Below are positions 54,993 through 64,000 of a stretch of 64,000 nucleotides of DNA, piece after piece; the first letter of the stretch is position 1; the number at the start of each line of letters is the position of its first letter. The position numbers and the translations under genes are program-made. Under the pieces are notes generated by a model. That model worked only from the letters and a program-made list of their open reading frames with translations. It had not been told where the DNA came from and ran no database searches. The DNA is from Pedobacter sp. Hv1. Lineage in GTDB: Bacteria > Bacteroidota > Bacteroidia > Sphingobacteriales > Sphingobacteriaceae. Location: the NCBI RefSeq assembly GCF_001412215.1, contig NZ_LLWP01000001.1, positions 682,001 to 746,000 on the forward strand, written 5' to 3'.

Positions 54993-57900
54993 ATGAAATA
55001 TTCAAAAATAAACAACGTAGTAGGCTGGATTTGTTTCTTTATCGCCACTTTAACCTACATTCTTACCTTAGAACCATCAGTAAGTTTTTGGGATTGCGGA
55101 GAGTTTATTGCATCTGCACTTAAAATGCAGGTTGTACACCAACCAGGTGCCCCACTCTTCTTAATGATCCAACGCTTCTTTTCTATGCTTGCCATGGGCG
55201 ATGTAACTAAAGTTGCTTATTTTATGAATGTTGGCTCTGCTGTTGCCAGTGGTGCCACTATTTTATTTCTATTTTGGACCATTACCGCATTGGCTAAAAA
55301 AGTACTCGTTAAAAGAAATGAAGAAATTAGCACTAGCAACTTAATTACCATTATGGGTGCTGGCGCCGTTGGTGCCTTAGCTTATACTTTTTCTGATAGT
55401 TTCTGGTTCTCTGCAGTAGAATCTGAGGTATATGCACTTTCTTCATTAGCTACGGCAGTTGTTTTTTGGGCTATATTAAAATGGGAAGCACATGCAGATG
55501 AGCCTCGTGCCGACAGATGGTTGTTATTTATTGCCTATATCATGGGGCTTTCTATTGGCATCCACATCTTAAACTTGTTAACCATTCCGGCTATTGCATT
55601 TGTTTATTATTTCAGAAAAACAGAAAAACCTACCACTACCGGCATCTTTAAAGCATTTGGGGTTGGTATTTTAATCTTGGCCGTAGTACAATATGGCATT
55701 ATTCAATACCTGGTTTCTTTTGGTGCCTATTTTGACCTTTTCTTTGTGAATACCCTAGGCCTAGGTTTTGGAACCGGCGTACTTTTCTTTATCATCTTAT
55801 TGGTAACAGGCTTAGTATTAGGTATTAGATATTCTATCAAACACCAGAAAAAGATTTTAAACCTCGCTTTATTATCTACGGTATTGATCATTTTTGGTTA
55901 CGGTTCTTTTGCCATGATTTTAATCAGAGCTCAGGCAAAACCTAACTTGAACAATAGTAATCCAGACAATGCCTTCTCATTCTTAAGTTACCTTAACCGT
56001 GAACAATATGGTGATAGACCTTTGTTAGTTGGTAAAAACTATAACTCGATCCCTAAATATAAAGACGATGGTAGTAACCCAATCAGAGTAGAAACTGGAA
56101 ACATCTACAGAAAAGGAGCTACGAAATATGAAATCGCTGGCAAAAAAACTAAAGAAATCTATGGCGAAAACGAAGGTTTCCCAGATAGTATCCGTCGTTT
56201 ACAGCACGAAGTATTATTCCCTAGAATGTATAGTGAAGAAGATCGCCATGTAAATTACTACAAAGATTTGATGGGTTTTAGTGATACCCATTTCCCTAGC
56301 TTTTTTGACAATGTTGCCTTCTTTGCCCGTTACCAAACAGGTTTAATGTACATGCGTTATTTCTTATGGAATTTTGCAGGCCGACAAAATGAAGATCAAG
56401 GACAAGGTAGTATTTACGAAGGACAGTGGTTAAGTGGTATCAAACCAATTGATGCCCTACACCTAGGAGACCAATCGCACTTACCTCCTTCCATTACAGA
56501 GAGTAATTCTTATAACCGTTATTTCTTTTTACCCTTAATTTTAGGTCTTTTAGGCGCAATATGGCACTTTAGAAGAAACCAAAAAGATGCAGGTATCATT
56601 GGTACTTTATTCTTCTTTACCGGCTTGGCCATTGTATTATACCTTAACCAAAAGCCATTAGAACCTAGAGAGCGAGATTATGCTTACGTAGGTTCCTTTT
56701 ACGCCTTTGCCATTTGGATAGGGCTTGGGGTAATTGCTATCAAAGAATGGGTATTTAAAAAACTGAGTCCTCAAACCGCAGCAATTGGCGCCACTGCCAT
56801 TTCTTTATTGGCAGTTCCTTTGTTAATGGCCAACCAAAACTGGGATGACCACGATCGTTCTACCAAAATGGTTCCACATGATATTGCAGTAAGTTACCTG
56901 CAATCTTGTGCACCAAATGCTATTCTCTTCACTTATGGCGACAATGATACCTACCCATTGTGGTATGCACAAGAGGTAGAAGGCATTAGACCCGACATCC
57001 GTTTAGTTAACCTGAGCCTATTTGATACTGACTGGTATATCAACGGCATGAGAAGAAAGGTACACCAATCTGAGCCTTTGCCTATTAGCATGAAAGAATC
57101 GCAGTATGTTTCTGGAGAGCGAGATGTAATGTACTATAGAGAAATGCCTGTAAATGGTTCTGTAGAACTTAAAGAAATTGTTGACCTTTTGTTATCCGAA
57201 GATCCAGATGATAAAATTGGATTGATTGATGGTAGCAAAACCAACTTTATCCCAACCAAAAACTTTAAGTTAACTGTTAATCCACAAGATGTGATCAGTT
57301 CTGGCACCTTACCTGCTTCAGACTTGACCAAAATTACACCAGAAATGGACTGGAAATTTAACAAGGGATATGTAACCAAAGGTACTTTGGCCATGTTTGA
57401 TATTCTTGTACACAACAATTGGAAAAGACCGGTTTATTTCTGTAGCACCGTACCTTCTGAGCAGTTTAATGGTTTAGACAACTACCTTTACAATGAAGGT
57501 TTAGCTTTGCGTTTGTTACCACTAAAACAAGATAGCATTACTGTTAACAGAGGTGAAGATTTGATTAACCTAGATCCATTGTATAATAATGTAATGAACA
57601 AATTTAAATGGGGTAATATTAAAAATGCTCGTTATTTAGATTCTCAATCGGTTGATGACATTTCGATCTTCAATAGACTTTTTAACACTTTAATTACTGG
57701 ATTAATTAAAGCAGGTAGAATTGAAGATGCTAAAAAAGTGGTACGTAAATATGATGAGGTAATGCCTACAAAAATTTATGGTATCCGTAACATGATGAGT
57801 GTACCTACCATGGCACAAAACCTATATATTTTAGGAGAAACTGATAAAGCGAATAAATTACTTACTACTTCTGCTGCTTACATACAGAAAGAGATCGGTT

Positions 57901-58100
57901 ATTTGGCAGATGTATCGAAAAGCAAAAACCAACTGATCGGAATGCAAAATGTTCAAATGGGTCTCACCTACGGACTGGAGCCTATGATTAAAATTTCAGC
58001 CCAATACAAACAAACAAAGCTATCACAAGAGCTGAATAACCAATATGAGGCGCTTTACAATAGATTTAGCATGTTCTTTGGCCCTGGGCCACAACATTAA
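54993..58100 (+). CDS. DUF2723 membrane protein (PMT-like)
   Basis: A 1035-residue membrane protein. The N-terminal DUF2723 domain, related to protein O-mannosyltransferase-type GT-C folds, has 'LTLEPSVSFWDCGEFIASAL' with an acidic residue in the first loop and 'QVVHQPGAPLFLMIQR'. About 11-12 helices run to about residue 620. The C-terminal part is mostly soluble, with 'LFTYGDNDTYPLWYAQEVEG' and helical repeats toward the end. It is probably a glycosyltransferase that acts on exported protein, a common system in Bacteroidota, though the donor and target are not known. Confidence 0.9.
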   Translation: MKYSKINNVVGWICFFIATLTYILTLEPSVSFWDCGEFIASALKMQVVHQPGAPLFLMIQRFFSMLAMGDVTKVAYFMNVGSAVASGATILFLFWTITALAKKVLVKRNEEISTSNLITIMGAGAVGALAYTFSDSFWFSAVESEVYALSSLATAVVFWAILKWEAHADEPRADRWLLFIAYIMGLSIGIHILNLLTIPAIAFVYYFRKTEKPTTTGIFKAFGVGILILAVVQYGIIQYLVSFGAYFDLFFVNTLGLGFGTGVLFFIILLVTGLVLGIRYSIKHQKKILNLALLSTVLIIFGYGSFAMILIRAQAKPNLNNSNPDNAFSFLSYLNREQYGDRPLLVGKNYNSIPKYKDDGSNPIRVETGNIYRKGATKYEIAGKKTKEIYGENEGFPDSIRRLQHEVLFPRMYSEEDRHVNYYKDLMGFSDTHFPSFFDNVAFFARYQTGLMYMRYFLWNFAGRQNEDQGQGSIYEGQWLSGIKPIDALHLGDQSHLPPSITESNSYNRYFFLPLILGLLGAIWHFRRNQKDAGIIGTLFFFTGLAIVLYLNQKPLEPRERDYAYVGSFYAFAIWIGLGVIAIKEWVFKKLSPQTAAIGATAISLLAVPLLMANQNWDDHDRSTKMVPHDIAVSYLQSCAPNAILFTYGDNDTYPLWYAQEVEGIRPDIRLVNLSLFDTDWYINGMRRKVHQSEPLPISMKESQYVSGERDVMYYREMPVNGSVELKEIVDLLLSEDPDDKIGLIDGSKTNFIPTKNFKLTVNPQDVISSGTLPASDLTKITPEMDWKFNKGYVTKGTLAMFDILVHNNWKRPVYFCSTVPSEQFNGLDNYLYNEGLALRLLPLKQDSITVNRGEDLINLDPLYNNVMNKFKWGNIKNARYLDSQSVDDISIFNRLFNTLITGLIKAGRIEDAKKVVRKYDEVMPTKIYGIRNMMSVPTMAQNLYILGETDKANKLLTTSAAYIQKEIGYLADVSKSKNQLIGMQNVQMGLTYGLEPMIKISAQYKQTKLSQELNNQYEALYNRFSMFFGPGPQH

Positions 58101-58120
58101 CAATCATCAAAAAAACATCG

Positions 58121-58150
58121 AAATGCCACAATTTAATTGTGGCATTTTTT
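58121..58150 (+). terminator. Terminator after the DUF2723 gene
   Basis: Stem aaatgccacaatt / aattgtggcattt, then T-rich sequence on the plus strand. Confidence 0.85.
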
Positions 58151-58303
58151 GTTGAACGCAAGCTAAACCTTTTGTGTATATTTAACTCTAACATACTTAT
58201 CTTGGTTAAGACTAAATAGAAATTTTCTAAAATGAAATCTTAACATATGATATTTTTTACCTAAAACTATTTAAATACCTTTACAAAAAAATTAAAAAAT
58301 CAG

Positions 58304-58891
58304 ATGAAATTAAAAATCACCTCAATCCTATTACTAGCTGTTGTAAGCAGCTTTTCTTTCCTTGCGTTTGCTCCAAAAGCAGATGTTTACACTGTAGATG
58401 TTACTAAATCGTCTATTACTTGGGAAGGCAAAAAATTTGCAGGTTCTCATAACGGAACTGTTAACTTAACCTCTGGAACTTTAGGCTTTAATGGAAAAAA
58501 ACTTGCTGAAGGCGGTTTTGTTGTAAATATGACAACAATTAAAGATGCAGACAAAAATGCTGGTTTAGAAAAACACTTAAAAGCTGATGATTTTTTTGGC
58601 GCTGACAAATTCCCTGCAGCTAACTTTGTAATCAAAAAAGTTGACGGTTCTGGTGCTAGCGTAAATGTTACAGGAGATTTAACCATTAAAGGTGTTACTA
58701 GTTCTATCACTTTCCCAGCTACAATTGCATGGAATGCAGATAAAACTGTTACTGCTACTGCCGATAAAATTACCATCGACAGAACGAAATTTGGTATTCA
58801 ATTTAAGTCAAAATCAGTATTTTCTAATATTGGTGACAACTTTATCTACGATGATTTTACTTTAGCAGTGAAATTAGTAGCTAAAAAATAA
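58304..58891 (+). CDS. YceI-family periplasmic lipid-binding protein
   Basis: A 195-residue protein with a signal peptide (about 1-22). The YceI lipocalin-like barrel follows: 'VDVTKSSITWEGKKFAGSHN', 'HLKADDFFGADKFPAANFVI' and 'TIDRTKFGIQFKSKSVFSNI'. Family members bind isoprenoid-like lipids; the ligand here is unknown. It has a strong terminator 20 bases downstream and appears monocistronic. Confidence 0.9.
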   Translation: MKLKITSILLLAVVSSFSFLAFAPKADVYTVDVTKSSITWEGKKFAGSHNGTVNLTSGTLGFNGKKLAEGGFVVNMTTIKDADKNAGLEKHLKADDFFGADKFPAANFVIKKVDGSGASVNVTGDLTIKGVTSSITFPATIAWNADKTVTATADKITIDRTKFGIQFKSKSVFSNIGDNFIYDDFTLAVKLVAKK

Positions 58892-58910
58892 GTTGAATAA
58901 AACACAAACA

Positions 58911-58943
58911 AAAAAGACCTAATCACAATATTAGGTCTTTTTT
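58911..58943 (+). terminator. Terminator after the YceI gene
   Basis: Stem aaagacctaat / attaggtcttt with a 6-base loop, followed by TTTTGTTT. Confidence 0.88.
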
Positions 58944-58958
58944 GTTTATAAAAACTTA

Positions 58959-58989
58959 TTGCTATTTCAACTTGCATTATCTACCTTTA
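58959..58989 (+). promoter_or_regulatory. Candidate promoter of the single-domain response regulator
   Basis: TTG, 20 bases, then TACCTTTA, one base from the consensus, 42 bases before the start codon. Confidence 0.5.
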
Positions 58990-59031
58990 AATGCATTAGA
59001 AAAGGTATTTCTAATTTATACAACCCCCTCA

Positions 59032-59427
59032 ATGTTAGACGATAAAATCAATCTGTTAGTGATAGACGATGACGATATTAATATTTTCATCATCAAAAAG
59101 ATTGTAGAGAAGACAGGATTTGATATTGATATGGTTGCCAAAAGCAATGGACAGCAGGCTATAGATTATCTAAGTGAAACAATTACAGCAGAAAAAACCC
59201 TACCAAACCTAGTATTAATAGATATCAATATGCCGGTAATGAATGGTTGGGAATTTGTAGAGGCCTACCAAACTTTAGGGATCGAACAAAATGTTGACCT
59301 CTATATTTTATCTTCTTCAGTATACGAAAACGATATTGAACGAACAAAGAGTTATTCAACTGTTAAAGGTTTTATATCGAAACCTCTTTCTATCGAACGG
59401 TTATCAGAGTTGATCAAAGCGTTATAA
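59032..59427 (+). CDS. Single-domain response regulator
   Basis: A 131-residue receiver without an output domain. The start at MLDDKINLLVIDDDDINIFI fits the fold; the frame is open to 58942 but that adds 30 residues lacking homology. Acceptor Asp64 lies in 'LVLIDINMPVMNGW', with 'LSSSVYENDIERTKSY' and Lys in 'GFISKPLS'. It may relay phosphate between hybrid kinases or bind a partner directly. No kinase is adjacent. Confidence 0.88.
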   Translation: MLDDKINLLVIDDDDINIFIIKKIVEKTGFDIDMVAKSNGQQAIDYLSETITAEKTLPNLVLIDINMPVMNGWEFVEAYQTLGIEQNVDLYILSSSVYENDIERTKSYSTVKGFISKPLSIERLSELIKAL

Positions 59428-59443
59428 ATTTAGCGCTCTATAC

Positions 59444-60214
59444 TTATACAATTTTAAAACGATCTTCGTCTAGTTCAACATAAGCCTGAGATTTTGATTT
59501 GGCATGGTAAAACAAACATTTCCAATGTTCTGCTACAGCCCTTTGCCCAAATTCTTCTCTCAACTCCATCGCCTTTCTGCCATCAAAATCATATTTGGCA
59601 ATAAACTTTCTGATCAATTCTTCAGGTTCTGGCAAAACATCGCCACCAAAAAACACTTTATCATGGCCATCATCAATTAAAAATACTTGGTGATATGGAC
59701 AATGTGCTCCAGTCAATTCATAACTAATCTCTGCTGTCAATTGTCCAGACCCCTCTACAAATTTCAGTTGTGCATTGCGTTGTAGGTAATCGAAAATTTC
59801 GGTGTGGTATGATGATGATGAACTGGTAAAAGCACTCTCCCACTCTCCTCGCTGTATTACATAGGTAGCATTTGGAAAACTTAGCTCCATGTTACCATTT
59901 AAATGATGCACCATTCCACCCGAATGGTCAAAATGCAAATGAGACATCAATACCATACTAATATCATCGGGGTTAAACCCTGCCTTTTTGATATTTTCGT
60001 GTAAATGTAGATGACCTTGATCATTGCTATAGCCCAAACCTGTATCAAACAAAACCAATGTATCTTTTAACTTCACCAAAAATGGCTGTACATGAATAAA
60101 TAAAGAAGCAGGTCTATCTTTGGGATTATCTTTTGTAGGATCGAAAGGCAAAAACTTTTTGGTAATATCCACAGAATAAGACCCTTCGTGTAATGTATAA
60201 ACTTGCAAAGACAT
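59444..60214 (-). CDS. MBL-fold metallohydrolase
   Basis: A 256-residue protein with the metallo-beta-lactamase motif 'MVLMSHLHFDHSGGMVHHL' (HxHxDH) near residue 92. Additional ligands appear in 'ELTGAHCPYHQVFLIDDG' and 'VFFGGDVLPEPEELI'. This pattern is closest to the quorum-quenching lactonase and alkylsulfatase-like subgroup, but the substrate cannot be read out. No signal peptide. Single gene, convergent with the response regulator gene. Confidence 0.85.
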   Translation of the reverse strand: MSLQVYTLHEGSYSVDITKKFLPFDPTKDNPKDRPASLFIHVQPFLVKLKDTLVLFDTGLGYSNDQGHLHLHENIKKAGFNPDDISMVLMSHLHFDHSGGMVHHLNGNMELSFPNATYVIQRGEWESAFTSSSSSYHTEIFDYLQRNAQLKFVEGSGQLTAEISYELTGAHCPYHQVFLIDDGHDKVFFGGDVLPEPEELIRKFIAKYDFDGRKAMELREEFGQRAVAEHWKCLFYHAKSKSQAYVELDEDRFKIV

Positions 60215-60358
60215 AGCTATTTTTTGAAAAGAAATTAAATGATATATTTACGAACTACAAGGCAAAGATAGGGAACCTGTATGAACTTACCGTCATTGAA
60301 ATCTTGATAAACGGAAGTTCAGGCAAGCTAAACAGAGATTAAACAATAACAGAAATAG

Positions 60359-62068
60359 ATGGAAAAAAGATGGGTGCAGGTTGACCAAGAGGAGAATGAA
60401 ACAAGTGAAAAACTTGCCCGCGAATTGAATATAGACCAATGTTTAGCTAACATACTGGTACAAAGAGGGGTTACTACTTTTGAAGAAGCCCGATACTTTT
60501 TCAGACCTCAAATAGCCCAATTACACGATCCTTTTTTAATGAAGGATATGGAACAGGCCATAGAAAGAATTACCAGCGCCTTACAAAATGACGAACACAT
60601 TTTAGTTTATGGCGATTATGATGTTGATGGTACTACCGCAGTTGCCTTAACTTATAGTTTTTTCAGTCAATTTACCAACAAAATTGCCTATTACATTCCT
60701 GATCGACACAAAGAAGGGTACGGAATTTCTACTGCTGGAATTGATTTTGCAAAAGAAAACGGCTTTACCTTAATTATTGCGTTAGACTGCGGAATTAGAT
60801 CAGTTGATAAAATTGCCTATGCCAATACGCTAGCTATAGATTTTATCATTTGCGACCACCATTTACCGGGTGATGAATTACCTGATGCTGTGGCTGTGCT
60901 TGATCCAAAAAGAGCAGATTGTGAGTATCCGTTTAAAGAATTGTCGGGTTGTGGCATTGGTTTTAAATTAGCGCAGGCTTATTGCCAAATCAACAATTTA
61001 CCAGACCAATATTACGAGCAATATCTAGATCTCTGTATGGTGAGCATTGCTGCTGATATTGTACCCATAGTAGACGAGAACAGGGTAATGGCACATTTTG
61101 GATTGGCCAAGCTCAACTCCAATCCGTGTACAGGTTTAAAAGCATTGATGCAGATTTCTGGAAAATCAGACTCTTATACCATTACCGATGTGGTATTTCT
61201 ATTGGCTCCACGCATTAACGCGGCTGGAAGAATGGGACATGCCAAAGATGCTGTTAAAATGCTGCTCAGTGACGAGGTGATACTGGCAGATGAGCAGAGT
61301 ACATTTATCAATTCGCAAAATACCGAGCGCAAGTCTTTTGATCAGAACATTACTCTCGAAGCCTTAGCCATTATTGAAGAAAGCGAAGTTTTAATGAACC
61401 GCAAAACAACCGTTGTATTTCAGTCAGACTGGAACAAAGGCGTAATTGGCATTGTCGCTTCGCGTTTAACAGAAAAATATTACCGACCAACCATTGTTTT
61501 AACCGAATCGAATGGAAACTATACTGGCTCTGCACGTTCGGTAGTAGGTTACGATCTATACGAAGCCCTTTTGGCCTGTAGCGATTTACTAGAACAGTTT
61601 GGAGGCCATAAATATGCCGCTGGTTTAACCATTAAGCCAGAAAACCTAATCCCATTTACCGAAAAATTTGAAGAAGTGGTTTCGGCTAGCATTAGTCCTA
61701 ACCTGCTCATTCCAGAAATTAAAATTGATGCAACGATTGAATTATCGCAAATTGATGCAAAATTTTATCGGATCTTGACACAAATGGCTCCTTTTGGACC
61801 TCAAAATATGGCGCCAATTTTTGTAAGTAATGGTGTATCTTTGGCAGGGAATGCCCAAGTTGTTGGTGCAAACCATTTAAAACTAAGCATAAAGCAACAA
61901 AATTCAGCTATTTTTGAGGCCATTGCTTTTGGATTAGGAGAGTTTGAAAAATTGTTGCAACCAAAACAAACTTTTGCTGTTTGTTATACAATTGAAGAAA
62001 ACGTTTGGAAAGACAAAAAACGATTACAATTAAATATTAAAGGAATTAAAATAGAAGGTTCGATTTAA
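60359..62068 (+). CDS. recJ: Single-stranded-DNA-specific exonuclease RecJ
   Basis: A 569-residue 5'-3' exonuclease of recombination and mismatch repair. DHH-family motifs are visible: 'VYGDYDVDGTTAVALTYSFF', 'IIALDCGIRS', 'IICDHHLPGDELPDAVAVLD', and 'LLAPRINAAGRMGHAKDAVK'. A DHHA1 domain follows ('GSARSVVGYDLYEALLACSD' and 'GGHKYAAGLTIKPENL'). The C-terminal OB domain completes it. It is followed by lptB after 41 bases. Confidence 0.95.
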   Translation: MEKRWVQVDQEENETSEKLARELNIDQCLANILVQRGVTTFEEARYFFRPQIAQLHDPFLMKDMEQAIERITSALQNDEHILVYGDYDVDGTTAVALTYSFFSQFTNKIAYYIPDRHKEGYGISTAGIDFAKENGFTLIIALDCGIRSVDKIAYANTLAIDFIICDHHLPGDELPDAVAVLDPKRADCEYPFKELSGCGIGFKLAQAYCQINNLPDQYYEQYLDLCMVSIAADIVPIVDENRVMAHFGLAKLNSNPCTGLKALMQISGKSDSYTITDVVFLLAPRINAAGRMGHAKDAVKMLLSDEVILADEQSTFINSQNTERKSFDQNITLEALAIIEESEVLMNRKTTVVFQSDWNKGVIGIVASRLTEKYYRPTIVLTESNGNYTGSARSVVGYDLYEALLACSDLLEQFGGHKYAAGLTIKPENLIPFTEKFEEVVSASISPNLLIPEIKIDATIELSQIDAKFYRILTQMAPFGPQNMAPIFVSNGVSLAGNAQVVGANHLKLSIKQQNSAIFEAIAFGLGEFEKLLQPKQTFAVCYTIEENVWKDKKRLQLNIKGIKIEGSI

Positions 62069-62109
62069 ATAAAATCGTAGCGCTAAAATTGCAAATCTAA
62101 AATCACAGA

Positions 62110-62844
62110 ATGATATTAAAGGCCGAAAATCTGGTTAAAAAATACAAACAACGTGTTGTTGTAAACAATGTTTCTTTTGAAGTTAGCCAAGGAGAAATTG
62201 TGGGTTTACTTGGCCCCAACGGAGCTGGTAAAACAACCTCTTTTTACATGATTGTAGGCTTGATTAAACCAAATGAGGGCACAATTCTTTTAGAAGGAGA
62301 AGACATTACCAAAGATGCCATGTACCGTAGGGCTCAAAAAGGGATTGGTTACCTGGCGCAAGAGGCCAGTGTTTTCAGAAAGCTAACGGTTGAAGATAAC
62401 ATTATGGCCATTTTAGAGATGACCAAACTGACCAAAGAAGAACGACACGAAAAGCTAGAAGAGTTAATTAATGAATTTAGTTTGCATAAGGTAAGAAAAA
62501 ACAGAGGTGACCTACTTTCTGGAGGCGAACGTAGGAGAACCGAAATTGCCCGTGCTTTAGCTGCAAACCCAAACTTCATTCTATTAGATGAACCTTTTGC
62601 TGGGGTTGACCCCATTGCGGTTGAGGAAATCCAAACTATTGTTGCTAAATTAAAACAAAAAAATATCGGCATCTTAATTACCGACCATAACGTACAAGAA
62701 ACATTGTCTATTACAGATAGAGCATACCTGCTTTTTGAAGGAAAGATTTTAGAATCTGGAACACCAGAAGTATTGGCAGCAAATGAAATGGTACGAAAGG
62801 TGTACTTAGGATCGAACTTCGTACTGCGTAGAAAAAAAATATAA
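62110..62844 (+). CDS. lptB: LPS export ABC transporter ATP-binding protein LptB
   Basis: A 244-residue ATPase that powers LPS transport from the inner membrane with LptF and LptG. Walker A '[19 protein letters not shown]', the Q-loop region '[20 protein letters not shown]', signature '[20 protein letters not shown]' and Walker B '[20 protein letters not shown]' are intact. The LptB-typical '[20 protein letters not shown]' region is present. lptC, lptF and lptG are not in view. Confidence 0.95.
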   Translation: MILKAENLVKKYKQRVVVNNVSFEVSQGEIVGLLGPNGAGKTTSFYMIVGLIKPNEGTILLEGEDITKDAMYRRAQKGIGYLAQEASVFRKLTVEDNIMAILEMTKLTKEERHEKLEELINEFSLHKVRKNRGDLLSGGERRRTEIARALAANPNFILLDEPFAGVDPIAVEEIQTIVAKLKQKNIGILITDHNVQETLSITDRAYLLFEGKILESGTPEVLAANEMVRKVYLGSNFVLRRKKI

Positions 62845-62856
62845 ATTACCGATCAA

Positions 62857-64000
62857 ATGGCAATTGTAAATTCGATTTTTACTTGGTACATGAAAAAGCG
62901 CATCCATCAGATTGAGCTTTTCATCAAGTACCCCCTAGATGTTCAGGAAGAATGGTTCCATACTTTGATTTCGAGTGCAGAAAATACAGAATGGGGTAAA
63001 TTATTTGATTATAAATCTATCCTTACCATCAATCAATTTAAGGAAAGGGTTCCAATCCAAAACTACGATACCTTAAAACCATATATCGAGCGCATGCTCC
63101 AGGGCGAACAGAATATTTTATGGCCCTCAGAAATCAAATGGTTTGCCAAATCATCTGGTACAACAAGCGATAGAAGTAAATTTATTCCAGTATCTGAAGA
63201 AGCTTTAGAAGAGTGCCACTTTAAAGGTGGAAAGGACATGATTTCCATTTATTGCAATAACAGGCCAAACACCCAGATGTTTACTGGAAAAGGGCTGGTT
63301 TTAGGTGGCAGTCACCAGATCAATCAGCTTTGCGATGATATCCACTATGGCGACCTTTCTGCTGTATTGATTAAAAATTTGCCGATGTGGGCAGAATATT
63401 ACCGAACGCCTGATATTTCCATTGCACTAATGGATAATTACGAAGAAAAGATGGATAAAATGGCCGAAGCTACCATCAAAGAGAACGTAACCAATATTTC
63501 TGGTGTACCTACATGGACCATTGTACTGGCCAAAAAAGTACTTGAAATAACCGGAAAAAATAACCTATTAGAAGTTTGGCCCAATCTGGAACTTTATTTT
63601 CATGGTGCTGTAAACTTTGCACCCTATAGAGAACAATTCAAAGAACTCATTCCTTCTGATGAGATGTATTACCTAGAAACCTACAATGCATCTGAAGGTT
63701 TTTTTGGGATCCAAGACCAGGATCACTCTGAAGAGCTGCTATTAATGCTTGACTATGGTATATTCTATGAGTTTTTACCCTTAGAAAACTTAGAAGATGA
63801 AAACCCAAAGACCCTTTCTTTAGAGCAAGTAGAGCTGCATAAAAATTACGCCATCATTATCTCTACCAATGCAGGTTTATGGAGATACTTAATTGGAGAT
63901 ACCATTCAGTTTACTTCACTTTCTCCTTTCAGAATTAAGATTACAGGACGTACCAAACATTTTATCAATGCTTTTGGCGAAGAGGTGATTATTGACAATG
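62857..64000 (+). CDS. GH3-family (auxin-responsive-like) adenylating enzyme, N-terminal part
   Basis: The frame opens at the ATG at 62857 (MAIVNSIFTWYMKKRIHQIE) and stays open to the end of the window, about 381 codons, so the 3' end is missing. The GH3 motifs are visible: 'WFAKSSGTTSDRSKFIPVSE' (ATP-binding), 'YYLETYNASEGFFGIQD' and 'ITGRTKHFINAFGEEVI'. Plant members conjugate amino acids to acyl acids through an acyl-adenylate. Bacterial relatives are common in Bacteroidota but their substrate is unknown. It follows lptB by 12 bases. Confidence 0.92.
   Translation, partial: MAIVNSIFTWYMKKRIHQIELFIKYPLDVQEEWFHTLISSAENTEWGKLFDYKSILTINQFKERVPIQNYDTLKPYIERMLQGEQNILWPSEIKWFAKSSGTTSDRSKFIPVSEEALEECHFKGGKDMISIYCNNRPNTQMFTGKGLVLGGSHQINQLCDDIHYGDLSAVLIKNLPMWAEYYRTPDISIALMDNYEEKMDKMAEATIKENVTNISGVPTWTIVLAKKVLEITGKNNLLEVWPNLELYFHGAVNFAPYREQFKELIPSDEMYYLETYNASEGFFGIQDQDHSEELLLMLDYGIFYEFLPLENLEDENPKTLSLEQVELHKNYAIIISTNAGLWRYLIGDTIQFTSLSPFRIKITGRTKHFINAFGEEVIIDN

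Noticed and set aside
1..64000. CRISPR array, prophage, insertion sequence or toxin-antitoxin module
   Set aside because: I looked for spaced direct repeats, transposase or integrase motifs and small paired genes and found none.

Overview
The window comes from a Bacteroidota chromosome, most likely a Sphingobacteriaceae member close to Pedobacter. The evidence is low-GC coding sequence, start codons mostly without Shine-Dalgarno sequences, promoters of the form TTG-N19/20-TAnnTTTG, a zinc-independent bL36 and uS14, and lineage-typical families (SusC-like outer-membrane barrels, DUF2723, VF530, WG repeats, GH3, LytS/LytTR pairs). Placement below order level is inference.

Layout. 1-2754 (+): the 3' part of a GMC oxidoreductase, its small lipoprotein-like subunit, and the Ser dipeptidase PepE. 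2812-18076 (-): the ribosomal superoperon rplC-D-W-B-rpsS-rplV-rpsC-rplP-rpmC-rpsQ-rplN-X-E-rpsN-H-rplF-R-rpsE-rpmD-rplO-secY-map-infA-rpmJ-rpsM-K-D-rpoA-rplQ; rpmJ and rpmD are short genes recovered by direct translation. 18259-24245: an accessory block (DUF1634 and TSUP transporter, a membrane coiled-coil protein, a double-glycine-leader Cys-rich peptide, a secreted protein, two WG-repeat proteins) that separates rplC from rpsJ. 24413-27884 (-): rpsL-rpsG-fusA-rpsJ.

28204-40693 is mixed: a Pr6Pr-like membrane protein, an AlkD-like DNA glycosylase, ThuA, two related CarboxypepD_reg proteins, VF530, a TonB-receptor-like barrel with a nearby membrane-anchored winged-helix regulator, an M1 peptidase and a GAF histidine kinase. 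40785-52065 is signalling-rich: an Spx/ArsC-like protein; a LytS-type kinase, esterase, thioredoxin-fold protein and LytTR regulator apparently in one operon; then a CHASE3-GAF hybrid kinase with three receivers, a CheR methyltransferase and a REC-HK-REC hybrid. 52073-64000 is mostly housekeeping: pth, rplY/ctc, prs, tRNA-Gln, a DUF2723 membrane protein, YceI, a single-domain response regulator, an MBL hydrolase, recJ, lptB and a GH3-family gene that runs off the end.

The most interesting signals lie between the ribosomal genes. Three transcription units (rpsL, rplC, rpsH) have near-consensus promoters followed at once by structured 5' leaders. These promoters, with infA and tRNA-Gln, share an extended -7 motif, and long hairpins, some followed by a U-tract, lie between genes inside the superoperon. 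A few genes (rplF, rpsG, rplX, rplE) carry strong Shine-Dalgarno sequences although the phylum mostly lacks them. No CRISPR array, prophage, insertion sequence or obvious defence system was seen.
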